From a virus, in IMG/VR virus record IMGVR_UViG_3300038701_001184, positions 1 through 33,183 of that record: a stretch of DNA of 33,183 nt; one strand, 5' to 3'. The position numbers were made by a program, and so were the translations under genes. Under the pieces are notes generated by a model that was not told where the DNA came from, ran no database searches, and worked only from the letters and a program-made list of their open reading frames with translations. This document shows positions 13,831 to 20,446 of the stretch, in pieces (positions within the stretch are counted from its first letter, which is position 1; the number at the start of each line of letters is the position of its first letter).

Positions 13831-14231
13831 TGTTTAATCTCTTCTATCATTAATTCACATCGTGGGTTTTCTTTATCAATACCACCCCATTTATAAGTAA
13901 CCCCTTTAATCACATTGTAATCATCATCTGGTAATAAGCCCTTTTTTACTAATGCATCACACGTAAACTTGTCTATTATCGAACAAGGGTTAGATATATC
14001 TAGCCTGCGCTTAGTTTTAGCGTAATAAGTATAGGTTAGCATCACAGGGCGCTCAATAGCTGTGTCAGGTATTCTATCCCATATAATATCGCTGTAAGCT
14101 TTTTTTGCTGGCGCTAATGTTCTGTGGTGCGCGTTCCTGTAATTGTTTAGGTTAAGGATAAATTTGTACCACTTATAACTTGCTGATTTGCCAGTTTGAA
14201 ATTCTACCTGTAGTGGCAGTGTTATTTTCAT
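13827..14231 (-). CDS. rusA: RusA-type Holliday junction resolvase
   Basis: A 134-residue endonuclease. The RusA core is visible: KRRLDISNPCSIIDKFTCDA (acidic residues D78 and D87, with D92 following), then LLPDDDYNVIKG (D102-D104), and a closing strand ENPRCELMIEE. RusA enzymes resolve four-way DNA junctions and debranch replication/recombination intermediates before packaging. It is coupled to NinB upstream (ATGA) and to the GcrA-like gene downstream (GTGA). Confidence 0.88.
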   Translation of the reverse strand: MKITLPLQVEFQTGKSASYKWYKFILNLNNYRNAHHRTLAPAKKAYSDIIWDRIPDTAIERPVMLTYTYYAKTKRRLDISNPCSIIDKFTCDALVKKGLLPDDDYNVIKGVTYKWGGIDKENPRCELMIEEIKQ

Positions 14232-14620
14232 TTTATAAAATCCTCTGGCGTTGGTAACGATAACCCATAATATTGCGAAGCTATAACTTGCGTTTGTATC
14301 ATTAGCCTAGAAAATTGCTCTTTTGTCAATTTTGCGCTCGAATAATCGTGATACGTTATTTCGCCAGTTAAAGCATTGACACTTTCTTTCATGCCTAAAA
14401 TATTGCGTTTAACATCAATCTTCATATCATCAGGGGATGAGCCAGCCTCTTTAGCCATTAGGTCAATCCACTTGTGCCATAGATCGTTTTGATTTAATGA
14501 GCGTGGTTTTTTATTGCTTATTGTTACATGAAAGCCCTCGTTTAAAGGCAAATTGGATATATGTGATATGCAATTCTGCATACGTTGGCTATCTTTGATA
14601 TAGAATTTAATATCACTCAT
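14228..14620 (-). CDS. ninB: NinB recombination protein
   Basis: A 130-residue protein with the NinB/Orf signature: PRSLNQNDLWHKWIDLMA early, then YSSAKLTKEQFSRLMIQTQV and YYGLSLPTPEDF at the C-terminus. In lambda, NinB (Orf) is a recombination mediator that binds single-stranded DNA and helps load annealing proteins. Here it lies between the HNH-like gene and RusA, in the same operon as the ERF annealing protein and Gp157, which is a coherent recombination set. Confidence 0.85.
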   Translation of the reverse strand: MSDIKFYIKDSQRMQNCISHISNLPLNEGFHVTISNKKPRSLNQNDLWHKWIDLMAKEAGSSPDDMKIDVKRNILGMKESVNALTGEITYHDYSSAKLTKEQFSRLMIQTQVIASQYYGLSLPTPEDFIK

Positions 14621-14958
14621 AGCTCAATCCTTTCTGTTCTCCATTCCATGATTAATTGCATGGCCTTGTTATAATCACCCGATACGGCATATAATCCACG
14701 CGCTAGACGTGATGCGCGTTTAATACCTAGATATGGCCTCCAAAAATCAACTTCAGGCATATCATGTTGTTCTAAATGCGCCAAAACACTTAATGGCACG
14801 CAATACTGGTCACTGGGCTTTAACCCAGCGCCACAGATATTGCCTTTGCGTATATGAGCGCATTGGACATCATCTGTGCCATATATCAGGCAAGGCAAGC
14901 TGGTAATAAACCGCCTGTGCTTTTCGCTCCTGATATAATTGTTTTTAGGTATTAGCAT
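14617..14958 (-). CDS. HNH-like (DUF968-type) protein with altered metal-site residues
   Basis: A 113-residue protein resembling phage HNH-type putative nucleases next to ninB: PCLIYG at 22-27, QCAHIRKG at 32-39, GLKPSDQYCVPL at 45-56, HLEQHD at 61-66, then DFW. In the usual family the first motif is CxxCG and the later one PLCxxHH. Here the second Cys of the first motif is Tyr (Y26), the Cys after PL is Ser (S57) and the first His of the HH pair is Ala. The zinc site may be lost, so activity is doubtful. The start codon lies in the 12-base repeat shared with 17317-17328 and overlaps the end of the IbrA-like gene by 14 bases. Confidence 0.65.
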   Translation of the reverse strand: MLIPKNNYIRSEKHRRFITSLPCLIYGTDDVQCAHIRKGNICGAGLKPSDQYCVPLSVLAHLEQHDMPEVDFWRPYLGIKRASRLARGLYAVSGDYNKAMQLIMEWRTERIEL

Positions 14959-16147
14959 TTCTCATTTCTTTGATTTGCTTAAATTTCCCCCAAGCTTCAG
15001 ACTTTGGTTGTGTTTGTCCTAAGCCCTTACAATAATAATCGTTCCTTAGTATGCAACGACACATGCGCCTCCAGCTCGGAACCCAGCATTTGTTTTCCAA
15101 TTCAATTGGGGCTTCTTGTGGTATTTTGTCATACCCCCTATCTTTCCAGCAATGTATAAATTTTTCAAACCTAGCCTTGTAATTTTCTCTTGTTTTTGTT
15201 GGTAAAGTTGACAAAAGTAAATTGCAAAAGCTTTCCCATGTGTGTCCATCGGGTTTAGTGATCCTAACGTTCCCATTTATATTTCCGTGCTCCTTAGTGT
15301 ACAAAGCGCCAGAATTAACCCCATTCACCCTAGCAATTAACTTATACCATGTGTCTGGCTCTAAAATATGGTACAACCACAACCCTTTTTTTTGATCATC
15401 CCCGTATGGCTGACAAAGACGTTGCTCACTGATCTTAACCCCAGCCATAGTCATCTTATCGTATATTTCGTTGTGACACTTATCCTTAAAAACAGTATGG
15501 TACGTCCAAATGTCTTCTGTCCTCCAGTCATATATTGGGTAAATGTTAAACAATTGACCGCTAACCTTAGTTGTCCACTTCCTATTTTTGTGCATTAAAC
15601 CGTCTTTCCTAGAGGTTATTGCCCTATAACGATGCAGGCTTTCGTCCGATCTAATTCCAATGAAGGCGGCGCAAGGTTCGCCTTGGGCGTACCATTCTCC
15701 AAAAATCACCATTAGTTCCTCAAACTCCATTTTAGGGTAATAAAAATCATATTGAGAAAGGTCGCTTGCAAGTTTTGGCTTTAGCCTGACCCAATCGTTC
15801 TTTTTTTCTTCATCCCAACAAACCCATTTAGGCTCATAATTACTAACGGCGTTACGTAATAGTAACTCACCACAAAACCAATGCAAATCAATGTTGCTTT
15901 TATACTTATTGACAATTTCCTCTATATGCCTAATTGTGTCAGAATATTGAGCCTCAAGGTCAATTATTAGTAACCCAACCCTTCTATTCCTTTTAATCGC
16001 CTCCTCCATAACAAGGTGCGTCATAACAGTGCTATCCTTGCCACCAGAAAAACTGATGTAAATTTTCTCAAAATCATTAAATGTTTTTGATATGCGTTCC
16101 TGCGCTGCGTCTAGTACATTTTTTTCTAAATAAACTTTTTTGGTCAT
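14945..16147 (-). CDS. IbrA-like PAPS-reductase-family ATP pyrophosphatase (DUF3440 type)
   Basis: A 400-residue protein starting at ATG 16147, with AAGGGGA 5 bases upstream; the frame is open 12 codons further. The PP-loop YISFSGGKDSTVMTHL (SGGKDS at 34-39) binds ATP, as in PAPS reductases and DndC. GIRSDESLHRYRAI at 164-177 and YPIYDWRTEDIW at 203-214 are typical of the IbrA/DUF3440 branch. Several cysteines cluster near the C-terminus (SWRRMCRC, NDYYC). The partner gene, ParB-like IbrB, ends 10 bases upstream. In Escherichia coli, IbrAB activates eib genes by an unknown mechanism; a sulfur-transfer or adenylation reaction is possible, not shown. Confidence 0.8.
   Translation of the reverse strand: MTKKVYLEKNVLDAAQERISKTFNDFEKIYISFSGGKDSTVMTHLVMEEAIKRNRRVGLLIIDLEAQYSDTIRHIEEIVNKYKSNIDLHWFCGELLLRNAVSNYEPKWVCWDEEKKNDWVRLKPKLASDLSQYDFYYPKMEFEELMVIFGEWYAQGEPCAAFIGIRSDESLHRYRAITSRKDGLMHKNRKWTTKVSGQLFNIYPIYDWRTEDIWTYHTVFKDKCHNEIYDKMTMAGVKISEQRLCQPYGDDQKKGLWLYHILEPDTWYKLIARVNGVNSGALYTKEHGNINGNVRITKPDGHTWESFCNLLLSTLPTKTRENYKARFEKFIHCWKDRGYDKIPQEAPIELENKCWVPSWRRMCRCILRNDYYCKGLGQTQPKSEAWGKFKQIKEMRNANT
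14948..14959. repeat. Direct repeat copy 1 (12 bases) at the left edge of the IbrB-IbrA cassette
   Basis: GGTATTAGCATT occurs here and at 17317-17328 in the same orientation. In both places it contains an ATG (minus strand) followed by codons for MLIP. Here it supplies the last codons of the IbrA-like gene and the start of the HNH-like gene. Confidence 0.7.
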
Positions 16148-16157
16148 AGCGTTCCCC

Positions 16158-17285
16158 TTAATATATTTCAACTTGCCTCCCAACAGATAAAGCTTCCTCC
16201 ATGGTAAGCTTTTCTCTATTGTTTTTTAACAGCCATATGTTTAGGTATTCCAGAGCTGTTTCATTGGCTTTCTTTTGACTTTCATCACTCATTAATTGCC
16301 ATCCAGAGCAAAATACAGAAGGGATACCTAACTCGTAAGCCACAGCAGCTTGCCCTAACCATGCTATTCTGTTCATAGCCTTGTTGGTCAGGTAATGCTC
16401 ACAGGAATATTTCCACTCATTAATTACATTACTTAGAGCGCTAGAGAATTTTTCTTGATCAGATAAAAATTCAGCAAAAGCATATTGACACTGCTCTTTT
16501 GTCATTCCTTCTTTTTTTGTGCCGTAAAAGTTGTGATTGACGCACTCCCACTTGTCAAAAGTGTGAAAAATCCTATCTGGGTCATTAGTGTTGGCTGTCC
16601 TCCCCTTATTTTCCTCGCTGTCTAAGTCATCAGTCAAAGGCTGGAAAGTGTCCTCAATTATTGCGTCCTTTGCTTCCCATGCCTTAGAAAAATCCCTGTC
16701 CTCAAATAAGTTTTCTAGACCAGTTATTTGACAAAGCCTTAGCACTTCATCCTCATCCATGCCCAACTCCTTAGCTATTCTTGAGTTTTTCCAGTTTCTG
16801 TTTTTTAACTCCTTTACCATGTCAGACATCGCGGTTACGTTGTGCTTCCCCCTAGCCCTATTATGCCTAACAGTTGAGGCCATTCTGTCGTTTCGCGAAG
16901 AGCATGTGTCGTTAATCCCGACGATAGGAAGATACCCATGAACTCTATCATGAACATCCTTAAATTCTTTGCAAACTCTTGTTCTATGAAACCCGTCAAC
17001 CACTTCTGTTTTTTCTTTGTTTTCCCATGCTACAACTGGCTGTGTGTAACCATCATTGTTAATAGAGTGGCGCAATAATTCCATTTCTGGCGGGGCGACA
17101 CTATTCGGGTTGTAGTCATTTGCGACCACATTATCAACTTTAACCCACTTAACAAAATCAACAGGCTCATTTTTAAATGGAGATATCTCATGCACTTTCT
17201 GTCGAATTAAATTAATGCTCTCTATTTTTGCGTCTAAATCTTGGCTTTCTATTTCTTTCAAAAGCTCTTCCAAAACTCTATTCAT
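16158..17285 (-). CDS. IbrB-like ParB-domain protein with extra C-terminal domain
   Basis: A 375-residue protein starting at ATG 17285 after an AAGGGA site; an upstream in-frame ATG at 17327 has no ribosome binding site. The ParB/sulfiredoxin-like core includes EVVDGFHRTRV (VDGFHR at 96-101) and TVRHNRARGKHN (RHNRARG at 140-146), typical of IbrB. A helix-turn-helix follows (SRIAKELGMDEDEVLRL, 168-184). The C-terminal ~150 residues are an added domain with SCEHYLTNKAMNRIAWLGQA and ETALEYLNIWLL, absent from the short (~200-residue) IbrB proteins. ParB-fold proteins of this type use nucleotides and bind DNA; what this one does with its IbrA partner is unknown. Confidence 0.78.
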   Translation of the reverse strand: MNRVLEELLKEIESQDLDAKIESINLIRQKVHEISPFKNEPVDFVKWVKVDNVVANDYNPNSVAPPEMELLRHSINNDGYTQPVVAWENKEKTEVVDGFHRTRVCKEFKDVHDRVHGYLPIVGINDTCSSRNDRMASTVRHNRARGKHNVTAMSDMVKELKNRNWKNSRIAKELGMDEDEVLRLCQITGLENLFEDRDFSKAWEAKDAIIEDTFQPLTDDLDSEENKGRTANTNDPDRIFHTFDKWECVNHNFYGTKKEGMTKEQCQYAFAEFLSDQEKFSSALSNVINEWKYSCEHYLTNKAMNRIAWLGQAAVAYELGIPSVFCSGWQLMSDESQKKANETALEYLNIWLLKNNREKLTMEEALSVGRQVEIY

Positions 17286-17316
17286 TACAAAATCCCTTTC
17301 ATTCTTTTGTGTATTT

Positions 17317-17328
17317 GGTATTAGCATT
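17317..17328. repeat. Direct repeat copy 2 (12 bases) at the right edge of the IbrB-IbrA cassette
   Basis: Identical to 14948-14959. It lies in the gap between the Gp157 stop (17341) and the IbrB start (17285). The ATG in it (17325-17327) could once have been the start of the HNH-like gene before the pair was inserted. Confidence 0.7.
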
Positions 17329-17340
17329 GTAAATAACCCA

Positions 17341-17823
17341 TTATTTTGTCCTTACTTGCAAACTTTCGCCACCATTTGACAACGTAGCGCCCTCTATAAC
17401 CAAGCCTTCTGATAGGGCTTTTTTAAGAGCCATTTTATCAACTGTAATAGTCGTTTTTTTGTAATCATCTGGTATTTTGTCCTCATCAACAATAACTACG
17501 CTTGGCGATGTTGATCTAAAAGATACAGTCCCCGCCGCACTTTTATAGCTACGTTCATTAGCAGTATCCATCAAAAGACCAATGTATTTTTTAATGTTTT
17601 CAGCCTTTGAGTTAAATTGCTTTTGGCGTATCTGATAACTTTCAATTATAGACTTAATAGCCTTTGAAAAATCCTGACTTTCTTTTAACACAAATATAGC
17701 CTTATCCATGCGTTGCGAGTAATCAGCTTCATTATTTAGCAATTCAATTTTATCGGGGTCATCATCTGGTAAGGCTTCAGCGATATATTGCATAGCCCGT
17801 AAATCATCTTGAAATTTAGTCAT
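17341..17823 (-). CDS. Siphovirus Gp157-family protein
   Basis: A 160-residue protein. The N-terminal ~95 residues are a long charged coiled coil (DKAIFVLKESQDFSKAIKSI, RQKQFNSKAENIKKYIGLLM). The C-terminal domain has the Gp157 pattern: GTVSFRSTSPSVVIVDEDKI, then a P-D-x-Y segment, DKMALKKALSEGLVIEGATL and SLQVRTK. This family is known next to recombination genes and, in Streptococcus phages, has been linked to phage resistance; its molecular role is unclear. It is coupled by ATGA to the gene upstream. Confidence 0.85.
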   Translation of the reverse strand: MTKFQDDLRAMQYIAEALPDDDPDKIELLNNEADYSQRMDKAIFVLKESQDFSKAIKSIIESYQIRQKQFNSKAENIKKYIGLLMDTANERSYKSAAGTVSFRSTSPSVVIVDEDKIPDDYKKTTITVDKMALKKALSEGLVIEGATLSNGGESLQVRTK

Positions 17824-18083
17824 GTGCCATACTCCATAATGTATTTTTTTGCTTGCTCTCTGGTGTATTCCTTACCATCCCAGTCATTGGATATTTGCCC
17901 ATCCTCAAACAAATCGATGGCATCACATAGGGCTTGCTTATGTTCATTTGTGTTTTTTTGCAACATTGCGGAGGCTGACATTCCTAAATCGACATATTTT
18001 TGTAAAGCCACTGCTTGTTCATCAGTTAGATTTCCACAACCTTTAAGCCCGCCCCATTTTAATAATAAATATGGTTTACTCAT
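17820..18083 (-). CDS. Hypothetical protein (87 aa) between ERF and Gp157
   Basis: ATG 18083 is preferred to ATG 18092: it has GGATGG 5 bases upstream and makes the usual ATGAGTAA overlap with the ERF stop. The N-terminus MSKPYLLLKWGGLKGCGNLT is followed by helices (DEQAVALQKYVDLGMSASAM, REQAKKYIMEYGT). No family is recognised. Fixed placement between two recombination genes suggests an accessory part in the same pathway. Confidence 0.55.
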   Translation of the reverse strand: MSKPYLLLKWGGLKGCGNLTDEQAVALQKYVDLGMSASAMLQKNTNEHKQALCDAIDLFEDGQISNDWDGKEYTREQAKKYIMEYGT

Positions 18084-18732
18084 GACTACCATCCATTTTA
18101 CGGTTTTCTAACTCTGTCTTTTTGGCGTTTTTTACCTTTTCCAAAGTCTCATATTGTTTATCAGTCATGCGCGCCTTTGCGGTATGTGATTTAATCCACT
18201 CGTTTTTTAGGTCATCAAGTGAATTGGCGTTTTTAAGTCCGTTTTGCAGCATTAAAAATTCTTCACCTGATAACGGTTTAGCCTGCGCCTTAGGTTTAGG
18301 TGCGTCCGCTTTATTGTCCGCTTGCTTTGCGCGCTCATCGCTATCAGCATCTTTTTGATCGTCAACCATAAATAAACCGCCAAGCGCATATTTACGTGCA
18401 TACGATGACGCTGATCCCGTTACTTGAGAAGGCGACATTCCCTTTTGCTCAACTGGCTCACGCGCATAAGCTGAATTAGATACACACTTATCGCCATAAC
18501 ATAGTGACGCGGTAGCCTTAACATATATGCGCCCTGATATATCGACAATCTCATCAGAAACATAACAAGCCGCGCCTTCGGGCAATATTTTTTTAAGACC
18601 CTCTTGGATATCTTCAACATTTCTATAGTTGTAATTACCAAACTTATTAAATTGAGATTTGGGAGCGTGCAGGTTTACTTGAATATGCCTCAAAACATCG
18701 TAAACGCTATTAAATTTTTCTTCTTTGCTCAT
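18076..18732 (-). CDS. erf: ERF-family single-strand annealing protein
   Basis: A 218-residue protein with the ERF signature: PKSQFNKFGNYNYRNVEDI (about residues 24-42), a beta-rich middle (GRIYVKATASLCYGD), and SPSQVTGSASSYARKYALGG followed by LFMVDDQKDADSDERA (about 100-134). The C-terminal third is a low-complexity, lysine/alanine-rich linker plus a helical tail (DDLKNEWIKSHTAKARMTDK) that probably binds partners such as SSB. ERF proteins anneal complementary single strands and circularise or recombine phage DNA. It is the first gene of the leftward operon, with AAAGGAC before its ATG. Confidence 0.9.
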   Translation of the reverse strand: MSKEEKFNSVYDVLRHIQVNLHAPKSQFNKFGNYNYRNVEDIQEGLKKILPEGAACYVSDEIVDISGRIYVKATASLCYGDKCVSNSAYAREPVEQKGMSPSQVTGSASSYARKYALGGLFMVDDQKDADSDERAKQADNKADAPKPKAQAKPLSGEEFLMLQNGLKNANSLDDLKNEWIKSHTAKARMTDKQYETLEKVKNAKKTELENRKMDGSHE

Positions 18733-18755
18733 GATTTTGTCCTTTCAAAAAATAA

Positions 18756-18799
18756 CTATTGACAACATTATTATTGTTTTATAAATTCATTGTCAATAG
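18756..18799. promoter_or_regulatory. Divergent promoters embedded in a 10-base inverted repeat (operator candidate)
   Basis: CTATTGACAA (18756-18765) and its exact reverse complement TTGTCAATAG (18790-18799) are separated by 24 bases. Each arm contains a consensus -35 TTGACA, one per strand. Rightward: -35 18759-18764 with TATAAA at 18780-18785 (15-base spacer) or TAAATT at 18782-18787 (17). Leftward: -35 18796-18791 with AATAAT at 18772-18767 (18-base spacer). They would drive the replication operon (right) and the ERF operon (left). One factor bound to both arms could repress both promoters. Confidence 0.65.
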
Positions 18800-18831
18800 G
18801 TTTTTAAATAAAAAATAAAGGTTTTTTAAAT

Positions 18832-19068
18832 ATGTCTTACATACAAGCAGAAAGAGATTTTCGATTGATTTGTAAAACTTTGGGCTTTGACCGCGTAGAA
18901 ATATGCAGTGATAGCAGAAAGGCGCATTTAGTCGAAAAAAGAAAGATCATAGCGGAAAAATTAGACGCTTTGAACTATAACCCTAGCATGATAAGCCACG
19001 TCATGGACAAGGATAGAACGACAATTTTATATTATTTAGGCAAATTGAAAGGAAAGAAAAATGATTAA
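18832..19068 (+). CDS. Small DNA-binding protein resembling DnaA domain IV
   Basis: A 78-residue basic protein, first gene of the rightward replication operon. The segment SRKAHLVEKRKIIAEKLDAL, then YNPSMISHVMDKDRTTILYY, follows the helix pattern of the DnaA C-terminal domain: an arginine/lysine helix, then a helix-turn-helix of the type I-S-x-x-h-G-x-D-x-T-T-V-x-Y. Such small proteins in phages may recognise the origin. No ATPase part is present. The call is a fold inference from pattern only. Confidence 0.6.
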   Translation: MSYIQAERDFRLICKTLGFDRVEICSDSRKAHLVEKRKIIAEKLDALNYNPSMISHVMDKDRTTILYYLGKLKGKKND

Positions 19069-19309
19069 CCAAGACGAAAGCGTAGCGGGTGAGCGTATCA
19101 AGTCGTTTATTGAACGTATCGAACGCTTAGAGGAAAAAAAGGCCGCGTTAGCAGAAGATATTAAAGAAATTTATGCCGAGGTTAAGGCGGTTGGCTTTGA
19201 AGCTAAAATCATTCGCAAAATCGTATCTTTACGCAAGATTGAGAAAGAACGCAGGGAAGAAGAAAACCAATTATTAGAAATGTATTTATCAGCAATAGGA
19301 GAAAAATAA
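19061..19309 (+). CDS. gapR: GapR-family (DUF2312) DNA-binding protein
   Basis: An 82-residue protein that covers the whole DUF2312 domain: IKSFIERIERLEEKKAALAE, then DIKEIYAEVKAVGFEAKIIR, KIVSLRKIEKERREEENQLL and a final EMYLSAIG. In Caulobacter, GapR binds overtwisted DNA and stimulates gyrase and topoisomerase IV during replication and transcription. A phage copy, sitting between a DnaA-like gene and SSB, would fit a role at phage replication forks. It overlaps the previous gene (ATGATTAA) and the SSB start (TAATG). This family is one of the host-lineage clues. Confidence 0.9.
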   Translation: MINQDESVAGERIKSFIERIERLEEKKAALAEDIKEIYAEVKAVGFEAKIIRKIVSLRKIEKERREEENQLLEMYLSAIGEK

Positions 19310-19755
19310 TGAGTAGTGTCAACAAAGTAATTTTAGTAGGAAATTTGGGTAATGCCCCAGACTGCCGCACGATGCAAAGCGGCGATAAGGTTGTGAACTT
19401 GTCTATCGCCACAAGCGAGAGCTGGAAAAGCAAAGAGACGGGCGAACGCAAGACAAAGACAGAATGGCATAAAGTCGTTATCTTTAATCAAGGCATCGCC
19501 AAAGTCGCTGAAATGTACCTCAAGAAGGGTTCTAAAGTCTACATCGAGGGCCAACTTGAAACACGATCTTGGGAGCAGGATGGCGTCAAAAAGTACGCCA
19601 CGGAAATTGTCTTGCGCCCTTATCGCGGGGAATTGACAATGCTTGATGGTAAATCAGATAGTGCTAATGATGAATATAATCAAGACGCGCATAATCAGGC
19701 AAAATCTAATGGTTATCAGCCTGATAATGATATGGACGACGACATCCCCTTCTAA
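19309..19755 (+). CDS. ssb: Single-stranded DNA-binding protein
   Basis: A 148-residue SSB. The OB-fold occupies about residues 1-108: NKVILVGNLGNAPDCRTMQ, VVNLSIATSESWKSK, EWHKVVIFNQGIAKVAEMYL, KKGSKVYIEGQLETRSWEQD and KYATEIVL. A hydrophilic disordered linker (Q/N/D-rich) follows, ending in the conserved acidic tip DDDIPF that recruits partner proteins. Length is normal for a bacterial-type SSB. It works with the ERF protein and NinB of the divergent operon and with the replication genes downstream. Confidence 0.95.
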   Translation: MSSVNKVILVGNLGNAPDCRTMQSGDKVVNLSIATSESWKSKETGERKTKTEWHKVVIFNQGIAKVAEMYLKKGSKVYIEGQLETRSWEQDGVKKYATEIVLRPYRGELTMLDGKSDSANDEYNQDAHNQAKSNGYQPDNDMDDDIPF

Positions 19756-19901
19756 TGGACTTAAAACGCGAAATAACAGCTTTAAAACACATGATGAATA
19801 TCATGGAGGAATTAGAGCCTAACAAAACACTCACGGCACGTAAACTCATGCGCCGTGAGATAATGAGAATTGAGCTTGCAAAGGCTGATAAAGTAAAATA
19901 A
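19755..19901 (+). CDS. Small helical protein behind SSB (48 aa)
   Basis: ATG 19755 forms a TAATG overlap with the SSB stop and the frame ends at TAA 19899-19901. The product is strongly helical and basic (MDLKREITALKHMMNIMEEL, ARKLMRREIMRIELAKADKV). No family is recognised. Coupling to SSB and sensible composition support a real gene. It is the last gene before the attenuator-like hairpin. Confidence 0.55.
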   Translation: MDLKREITALKHMMNIMEELEPNKTLTARKLMRREIMRIELAKADKVK

Positions 19902-19916
19902 CATAGCCTTACGTCA

Positions 19917-19990
19917 GTTGCGGGGCGGAAACCTTTTAAACGATATCTCTTAGACCGCAACCTAGGAGGTATCATTTAAGAGGTTTTTTT
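19917..19990 (+). promoter_or_regulatory. Attenuator-like RNA: 22-base-pair terminator hairpin plus competing helix
   Basis: Positions 19932-19953 pair with 19962-19983 (21 of 22 positions, three as G-U, one C-A mismatch), and three more A-U pairs can form with the seven T residues at 19984-19990. That is a strong intrinsic terminator. The 8-base loop (19954-19961) contains CCGCAAC, a perfect 7-base complement to GTTGCGG at 19917-19923, so a competing helix 917-923/955-961 would block the terminator. The right arm also holds the AAGAGG (19978-19983) that serves the ATG at 19991, so translation of the next gene is also masked in the hairpin. Confidence 0.75.
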
Positions 19991-20446
19991 ATGTTTAAAC
20001 CATTACATGAGTTTACAGACATTGCCGAGCAATCAATAAAAACAACTGAAAGTCATATTGAAACACAAATGTTTCATTCCTTAATGCGCTCTAAGAAATT
20101 TATTTTAATGAGTGAAGGCGACAAAACAGAGGGGTGTGGCCTTTTTATATTTCCACAAGCAGAGATTAAACCGTATAGGCTAGATTTCCTTATTAAGGGT
20201 GTTGGGTTTAGAAAAGCGCAAAGAGTATGGCCGCCAAATTCAACCGCTTATTTGTGCCTTGAGTGCGATGGTAAGGAATATCATAGCTCTAAAGAAGATA
20301 AAGAAAAAGATCTAGTGCGCGATGAATTTTTAAAGAAAAAAGGCATAAAAACATTGAGATACACTGGTACTGAAATATACAAATATTCAGATAAAGTAGC
20401 CTACGATATCGCAAATTTTCTGGAAAGCATGGTTTATGATGGCTAA
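19991..20446 (+). CDS. Restriction-fold (DUF559/Vsr-like) endonuclease
   Basis: A 151-residue protein. The C-terminal ~90 residues resemble small PD-(D/E)xK nucleases of the DUF559/Vsr type: KPYRLDFLIKG (D in a strand), LCLECDGKEYHSSKEDKEKD (ExD-G-x-x-Y-H), RDEFLKKKGIKTLRYTGTEI and a final helix IANFL. The N-terminal helix may help bind DNA. Start ATG 19991 follows AAGAGG at 7-base spacing, both inside the hairpin described above. The gene overlaps the next one by 11 bases. Its substrate is unknown; it could be host DNA or a replication intermediate. Confidence 0.7.
   Translation: MFKPLHEFTDIAEQSIKTTESHIETQMFHSLMRSKKFILMSEGDKTEGCGLFIFPQAEIKPYRLDFLIKGVGFRKAQRVWPPNSTAYLCLECDGKEYHSSKEDKEKDLVRDEFLKKKGIKTLRYTGTEIYKYSDKVAYDIANFLESMVYDG

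Noticed and set aside
16148-16183. Extended start of the IbrA-like gene
   Set aside because: The extra codons overlap the end of the IbrB-like gene, and ATG 16147 has AAGGGGA in place.
19917-19961. Simultaneous pseudoknot between 19917-19923 and the loop of the full hairpin
   Set aside because: Only 8 linker bases would have to span a 22-base-pair stem, which is tight; two alternative folds are the simpler reading.
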